Source of the DNA: Ascarosepion bandense
Lineage: Eukaryota; Mollusca; Cephalopoda; Sepiida; Sepiidae
NCBI GenBank assembly: GCA_037127315.1
Contig: JBBBDQ010000225.1
Span: forward strand, 2,087,501-2,151,500
DNA: 64,000 bases
Reading direction: 5' to 3'
A program made the position numbers and the translations under genes. Below are positions 52,618 through 61,000 of the stretch, one piece after another. The notes under the pieces were generated by a model, which was not told the DNA's origin, ran no database searches, and saw only the letters and a program-made list of their open reading frames with translations. Every line of letters begins with the position of its first letter. Positions within the stretch are counted from its first letter, which is position 1.

Positions 52618-53533
52618 TGATTGTGTATGTGTGTGTATTCAAGATAGGGTCTTTTGTTGGTCTGATGGAATCAGTTCGTAGGATCTAGGAGTTGATGTGA
52701 CTTTGATCGGGTCAAAGGATATCAGTTACATGGCTGTTATCTGTTTGATTTATCTGGTGGTGTTTGCTCGTTGTGTGAGCTGTAATTGAATCTACTTTTA
52801 TGTGTGTGTGTGTGTTCTGTCCTGGTGCATGGTTTGTTATGGGCACCTCTGCAAATATGGCCCGGGGGAGGGGGAATGTGTTAGCGTGGTTATTGTAACT
52901 ATTTTTTGTGTGTAAAGGCTATGTGTAGTATTGTAATTAAATCTACCTAACTTATTTATCTGTGTGTATGTGTGTGTGTGTGCTTTAGCCTGGTTAACGG
53001 TTTGTTATAAGGGAGGAAGAAGTGTGTGTGTGTGGTTATTGTTACTGATTGCGTGTGTGTGTGTGTGACCTTTGTTGTCGTGTTAAGTGCATGTTGGGTG
53101 CGTCTTGGACTTTAATACACATTAAAGAGTCCCTAATAATATCTAAATTACATCCTTCAATTAACAATCACCAAGAATTAAACCTAGATTACGTAACAGT
53201 ATAGACGACACCAAGACACACACAACATGCACTTAACACGACAACAAAGGTCACACACACACACACACACACACACATGAAATCAGTAACAATAACCACA
53301 CACACACTTCTTCCTCCCTTATAACAAACCGTTAACCAGGCTAAAGCACACGTGCACACACACACACACACACACACACACAGATAAATAAGTTAGGTAG
53401 ATTTAATTACAATATTACACATAGCCTTTGCACACAAAAAATAGTTATAATAACCATGCTAACATACTTTATCCCCCCTCCTCCCCGGGCCATATTAGCA
53501 GAGGTGCCCATAACAAAGCACACACCAGGACAG

Positions 53534-53571
<38 letters not shown>

Positions 53572-54037
53572 AAAGTAGATTCAATTACAGCTCACACAAC
53601 GAGCAAACACCACCAGATAAATCAAACAGATAAGATAACAGCCATGTAACTGATATCCTTTGACCTGGTCAAAGTCACATCAACTCCTAGATCCTACTGA
53701 ACTGATTCCATCAGACCAACAAAAAACCCCATCTTGAATACACACACAATCACTCTCACACACACACACACACACCATTAGACCATAAAAAAACCCAACT
53801 AGAACACACATAGATACACACTCACGCACACGTACATACACGCACACACGGACAGCAGCAGTGGATAAAGCTAGCCATTCATAGATGGACAACTAAAGGC
53901 ACGGACAGTTTGAAGTTTTCTCTGCCATTCTGACGACGAGATTATTGTCTCGAAATATAAATATAAATAAACAGGTCATACAAACACCTCCCGACCTTCC
54001 TTTATTTCATTCAACGCATTGTAACAGCCTTCAAGAC

Positions 54038-54091
<54 letters not shown>

Positions 54092-54995
54092 ATATTTTTT
54101 TTCTAACAGCATGATTATTCTAGAAATTTTACTAAAAAAAAATATGTGCTCTTCTGGAAGATTTGAAAAAAGTTCATCAATGATTAAGCAAAGTTGGATA
54201 GTGCCTTATAGAATCAAATCTTTCTCAGTCTCTCAAAAAGTTGTATGTATAAGTAACAACTAAAGCCTTCTTTTGTGCAGTCAGGATGGGTGTTCACACT
54301 GCATGGATTGTCTCTCTGTCTCTGGTTCAAAGTGATGAACCCAACTCATTTGCATTATGTTCAAGAAAAAAAATTGGATCTGCTTCAAGCAATGTCAGAT
54401 TTTCCTGTGATGTGATCAGTCTGGTTGCATTTGGTCGAGTGTGAAGATATGGCAAAATCCTTTTTCAACAATACTTGATAGTACCATGATACTGAATTCC
54501 ATCCTTTTTCAAGAGAAGCCTCTACTTTTAAAAACTTTTTAAAAAAAAAGTTTTCTCTGAAAAATCAAATGCTATTTTCCCCTGAAGGAAATAATACAGA
54601 AAAGTTGATATTAATGCATACAAGATCTTTATCTTTCCTTCATAGTCAACAGAAGATTTTTTTCATTCCACTCTCATATATATTGTATACTAGGTGTATA
54701 TGTATATACATATATATTATTTTATATGAATTATAATATTTTGATTCAAAATTGTTTTCTGATTCTACTGATGTTCATGATATGTAAATTTATATATATT
54801 TTAAGTCCTCATTAGATGAAGCAACAGATCCATGGGGTGTAAAAGTAGAAAGAGTTGAAGTGTAAGTATAATTAAATTTTGTAACTTTATGCTATTTTTC
54901 TTATCTTTAGAGCATTACTGTACACTAATAATTGTGCAGCAAATACAATTATAAATCATAATAATGCTTTTTCTCATCCTGTAAAAGCTAAAACA

Positions 54996-55033
<38 letters not shown>

Positions 55034-58000
55034 TTATTAGATTAGCCTCATCATAAGACCAGGTTTTGCAGAGAGTAAAGAGAGTATTTTTTTACAGTCC
55101 CTCATAATTTGTCTAAACAGTTGGTAAAATTGTTTGTAAATTCTTACTAAAGTTAAATGTCAGCATTGAGTTTTTTTTAAATTTAATTCTGCTGAATAAA
55201 TTTTGCTGTATGAATCCTGTTGAAAACATATCGCTCAATACAAAGATATCAATTTTTGCTTTCCACTTAATTTATTATAAATTATGTCTTCTTTGACGAT
55301 TATGAATAGAAAAAAATTAAGTTTTTTCTTTTTTATTTAAGTTTATCTAGATGTTTATAGTAGTTGTTCTTCATGGTTAACACTAACATGGAATTATGGT
55401 AATACTTGATTATTGAGAAAGGTTTTCAAAATTAAAAAAAATATGCTTGTGCTTCTTCTCTTGCAGAAAAGATGTTCGCCTGCCTGTTCAGTTGCAAAGA
55501 GCCATGGCTGCTGAAGCTGAAGCTACTCGTGAGGCTCGGGCTAAGGTAAGCTATACATACCCCAATCATCTACTGAAAGAAAACGTAATATCAGGTGACA
55601 ACTACTCAAATTTTTAAATGACAATATTATTATAAATGATTAGTATTATTGGTAAGTAGTAAATTAAAATGGATGTAAAGAAAGATGACTCAGTGACAGA
55701 TGTGCCGAAGTAGAGAGACTGAACACAACAAATAATGGAAGCAACCAACAATACACTTAAATACAGATGGACCAGAAATATTAAAAACTGAAGTGGAAGT
55801 GGCAATGACCAAATTGAACAGAAATAAAGCAGCAAGTCCTGATGGGATTTTAATAGAGATATTGATGTCCTTAGAGGCTTTGGCATAGACAAGCTCACAG
55901 AAATAATAAACAAAATTTACAACAGTGCCAATATACAGGAGAACCTAAGCAGATCCATAACACTAGCTAAGAAACCAGGTGCAAAGGAATATAAACTCTA
56001 CCGAACAATCAGCTTAATGAGCCACATAACAAAACTCATCATCCGGATTCTGATGAACAGAGCGCGCATCACAATTAGCCCAGAGATAGGATAAGAACAG
56101 TGTGACTTCATTAAAGATACCGGAACAAGAAATGCGATATTCATGCTCAGAATGCTATCTGAAAGACCAATACAAATGCTGAAGGACCTCTATCTGTGCT
56201 TTATAGACTACACAAAGACATTTGACAAAGTACACCACAAAGAATTGTTAGAGATGCTTGACAACCTCGACATTTTCGGAAAAAGTGTTAGGAAAATCAA
56301 GAATCTATATTGGCAGCAAACTGCTTGTGTATGAATAGCAAGTGAACTCAGCAGGTATACAAAAATAGAAAGGGACATAAGGCAAGGATGTGTTTTCTCA
56401 CTGAATCTATTCAACTTATATAGTGAAACATTTCTGAGAGAAATAAAATCCTTGCCAGAATTCATCATTGGCAGCCATAATCTCAGCAATGTAAGATATG
56501 CAGATGACACAATGCTGACAGCAGACACAAAGAAGAATGCAGGACTTGCTACAGAAGGTAGCAAGAGAGAGCAAGAAGAAAGGACTAAGCATAAACTTCA
56601 AGAAAACCTAATGTATAGTCATCAGCAAAAAGAAAACCCTAAAATGCCAACTACAGGTTGGAGAAATTAAAATAAAACAAGGAAAGAAATTTAAATACCT
56701 GGGAAGCGTGCTGACAGAGGATGGAAAATGCATCGTTGAGATACAAAGACACATTGGCATGGCGAAGGATGCATTTCAGAAGCTAGCCAGAGTACTGGAA
56801 GACAGGAAAATCTCTTTAAGAGAGTGCTGGATTGCTATGTGATGTCTGTCCTTCTGTATGGCAGTGAATGTTGGACGATCTTCTCAAGGATGGAGGAGAG
56901 GCTTGAGGCAGCAGAAATGTGGTTTTACAGAAGGATGCTGAGGATACCATAGACTGAGTATGTGACTAACAAGGAAGTGTTGGAGAGGATGGAAATGAGA
57001 AAACTCATACTTAATATAAAGAGGTTCCTGGGACATGTAATGAGGAATGAAGGCATAGAGAATTTAATACTCACAAGATGGATAGAAGGAAAGAGAGACA
57101 GGGGAAAGCAGTGCGAGACCTTATAGGTCTGAGCTAATGGGTGGCGGAGTGAGGTTTGGGAGATACCAAGAGAAAAAGTATTGAGTGACAAGAGGCAGAG
57201 CCAAGTGGAAGTCAATGATTGCCCACGTCCTGAAAGGACACGGCACATGAAGAAGAAGAAAAGACTAAGTGCTTAAAAAATTTTATTCATTTATTACTTC
57301 ATTTATCTTCAATTCTATGGTTTCCTTATGTAAGGGGGGATAATCCAGAATGCTTGTTAACTTATAAAATCAATTCGACCCATATGGAACATCGTACTTT
57401 ATAAATTTGAACATATTTACACAAATAAATTTTTATTATATGAAAGTTTTATTACATTTTTTATATTTCTTTTCAGAGCAGATTTTCAGATAGTGCCGGA
57501 TAATTTTAAATAAAAAAATTTTAAATAAAAAAAATAGATGATTTATATTTCCCGATGAGTTCTGCATTTAACTAATAAAAAAATAATTTACAGAAATTAA
57601 AATTTATTAAAATTTCATGAATTTACGTAGAGTGGGGGTAACAGAGTTGAAAAAAAAATTATTTCATCAATATTTTAAAAAAATAATTTCAAAAATAATT
57701 TTATTCATTTGTGAATGAGTACTGAAAATTTCATTAAAATCCAACAAATATTTGATTTTTGCGAGAATTTCCAAATTAATGTGTTTGTCACCGAAAAAGT
57801 GAGTTACGTAAAAAAAAAAAAAAACGTTACGTAATTGATTGTAAACAATCGTAAGGTTTTGTCAGATTTTCTGCAATGCTAACTCAAAACAAAATTTTCT
57901 GCCAAAATTTCAAACATGTTAAAAGGGATTAAAAATTTTATAAAATAAATAAAAATTACTTTGATCTTTCCTCTTAATAATATTATAAACATTTTGATAG

Positions 58001-61000
58001 AAAAAGTTTGTTTTATTAAGTTTTGAACCTTTTTAAATCATACTATGCTGGATTTTTTGTGATGTAATGGAGGTACCTATTATATTGCAGTCTACTACAT
58101 CAGTCTTTATTATGACTTTGGCCATCTCGAATAAAAAAGTGGACAAATTGACCAAGAAATTTGTTAGCATGCAAATAGCAAAAGTAAAGATTCCCTAAAC
58201 AAATGTTAAAAGGAAAATGATCAAATTCATAAATGAAGAATGTCAAACAGAATGGGATACTAATCAACATCATAAGCTCTATGAATACCAACCAAAAGTC
58301 AATTCAAAAATAAAAGTCAATAACTAACTGAAGAGTAGAAACAGAGCTAACCTAAGTCCAAATTAAACATGCAAGATAAACCCACATTCACACCTGCTCA
58401 AAGGACAAGAAATGACCAAGTGCAACTATTGCAACCACAGAGTAATGGTAAAACACCAAAATCCAAACATTATTCTTCCAAAACATAAATCCTGCTAAAA
58501 TTCTAGATTTCTTGATAGAATCAAATCTCTATAAAATAATAAATAAAAATCCTAACAAAAAAAACATTGGACTGTAGCAAGGATCTTGGATCAAAAAAAT
58601 TGAATAGTAACTTGGTGTTATGATTAAAAATGAATGGTAAAATGGTTTTTGAATTGAACAAGTCCCAAGAATTGATATGCTGTTAAAATACACACACACA
58701 TTCACTCTAGCTATCTCTAAATTTGTACATGTAATTTGATGGTGTTATGTCTGGTATATCTCGCAGTTTCAGTACTCGATAATGGAGGGTGGGGAGAGTT
58801 GGCCACAAAATCTCCCTTTTTTATATTTCTTTCACTAGTGATTGGTCGTATCAAACTGAAAATTTGCACACATAACACATATTTTTCATGATATGGAACA
58901 AGTTTTATTCATGTAAGTATGTAAAAAGAAAAAGTGGAGAACAAAATTCCAGACATGTCATCTATGGGGTGACTTGGCCTCTTCAATGGGAAGAGTTGGT
59001 CACATTAAAAGAAGTCAGCTTTTTCAGCTCCCAATAACAAAATACAACAAAATGAGCATATTTATTAGTCTTTATATCCTTTCTGCATCATAATAACACC
59101 TGATAATATTCTGAAATGTGCCCTGGGCTCAGTGATATAATGGTCTTCATATGATCAATACTACACATGAATCATGAAATATAAACACACACACACACAC
59201 TAGTTACAAATCTGTACCACAGATGTGTTCTAATTAGCAAATGTTCAACTTGTCCAATGACTCTTGAAAGAAGAAAGTGCTCTTGGTGCATTTTGTTGTT
59301 CCAGAGAGTTTAGTTCAAGTCAGCTTGGCTTTGATGATGCTAAGTGGCACTCTGTCAATGTCTTCAACCTGAGGCTTGATGAACTTTTCCACTCCTTCTC
59401 AGAAAATCAGTCTCTATTTTACCCTCTGTGTCCATGTCCTTAATGACTTCACCAATGTACCAAGCCGCTGACGAAATCTCCAGAACTCACACTGTCTAAG
59501 CTGCCCGAAATCAGTTCTCAGTCTTCATCTTCATTATTTTCACTTTCATAGTCATCGGATTCGTCATTAACCAAAGTGTCAATGTCCATATCATTGCTGT
59601 CATCCTCCTCGATAGGGACAGTTTGGCTAGCTGGCTTGGTCGTCACTTTCCTTTTTTTGTTTCGGCTTTTCTCCACTTTTGACCAAAAGTTTTTCGTCAG
59701 TTCTTCAAGGTATTCTGGTGAAGTGGCAATCACGCACTTGCCTCTCTTCCAACCTCTCTTGCTGTCTGTTCTTGGTGGAGCTTTAGGAAATCCTCTGAAT
59801 TGAGATGGGGAAACAAAAGAGGGTGGCATTGCTTCTTTGACAGGGTCACAGATTTTTCCAGTTGGTGTAGTTGTGTTAGATGTTGGTGCTGCTCCTGACA
59901 AAGTGGTGCTGACTCCAGATGTGGAGAATGAGGTGCTTGATATGTTGTAGGTGGGTGGAGGGGGTTGAGACAACTTGCTGGGAGGAGGAAGAGAGAGTTT
60001 CTGCAGGAACAGGAGAGTTGGTGACTGGATGGGGTGAAGAAATAGTCAGGAAAGATGTACCTGTCCAGATGCCAGATGCTTTGAAGCTGGCGGTGATGTT
60101 TGCTGGAGTTGTCCCTATAGTCCAAGTATAGTTGACCAGCTCAGCAATGTTGTAGATAGTGATGGTCTTTCCAGAGTTGCTCACCATCCATAAAGTGGCC
60201 CTGTCATTGAAGAAAGATTTCACTGGCCCATAGACTGTGTGATCCAGAGGCTGCATTTTGTTGCTGGTATGAGGGACAAGGGTGATGATGTGCACATGGT
60301 TTTCTTTTGTGTATGTCAATGCTTGCAGTGACAAGTGACTTTTGTGATTATCTAGCACCAGCACGACAGGGTTTTTCTCAGAAGGTTGCACATGTTTTAC
60401 AAAATGCTCAATCACTGACAAAAACTTATCCAATGTCATCCACCCATTGTCTGTGACAAGGCTCAAGCTTCCCTCAGGAGCATTGTTCATCATATGCTGC
60501 TGAAATTTCTTTCTGAGGAATATGAACACTGGTGGCAAGGCAACACCTGTTGCTGACACTATCCCGCAGACAGTTACAAGCTCCCCACTTTCTCTGCTGG
60601 TCATTTGACCAACCTGCTTTAGCAATAACTTTGGGCATCTTCTGCATAGTCATGAAGCCTGTCTCATCCAGATTTAAAATTTATCGTCCTTCAACATTCA
60701 GACTCTTGTATTTCTCCTCTAACAAGTCAAAAAACTGATTGATGTGTTTGTTGAAGGCTGTTGCACGAGCAAGAGAAGTGGCCTCAGCTTGCTGAATTGA
60801 AAGTTGAGGGTTTCATCTGAGAAATCCAATGAGCCATTCTTTTCCAGCCTGTTTGTATGCCTCCCATGAAGCAGGAACCTTTTTACTATTCACCACAGCC
60901 ATTCCATATGCCAGTCAGGCCATAGAACATTTTAGAACATTTTTCTAGATAGTCTGCCAATTCTTTCTCCTCTGCACTGAAAAAGATCTGTGCTTTAGAA

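Larger units (their letters stand above)
51690..54600 (-). mobile_element. mariner relic split by a foldback
   Basis: On the minus strand 54230-54490 resembles the middle of mariner transposases ([17 protein letters not shown], then [14 protein letters not shown]). 51690-52090 resembles the C-terminal part: [31 protein letters not shown] and IWPPISPDC. The second and third catalytic aspartates fall at the complement of about 51860 (QDSA) and 51761-51763 (SPD). Mariner transposases cut and paste at TA sites (known). The two parts are in the correct order but 2.1 kb apart, with the foldback 52302-54043 between them. All frames decayed. Confidence 0.75.

Noticed and set aside
52469..53892. Small Val-Cys-rich or His-Thr-rich frames in the foldback
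   Set aside because: Products of TG and CA repeats present on both strands of the palindrome.
59576..60131. Plus-strand frames across the transposase region
   Set aside because: Antisense shadows of the minus-strand transposase.
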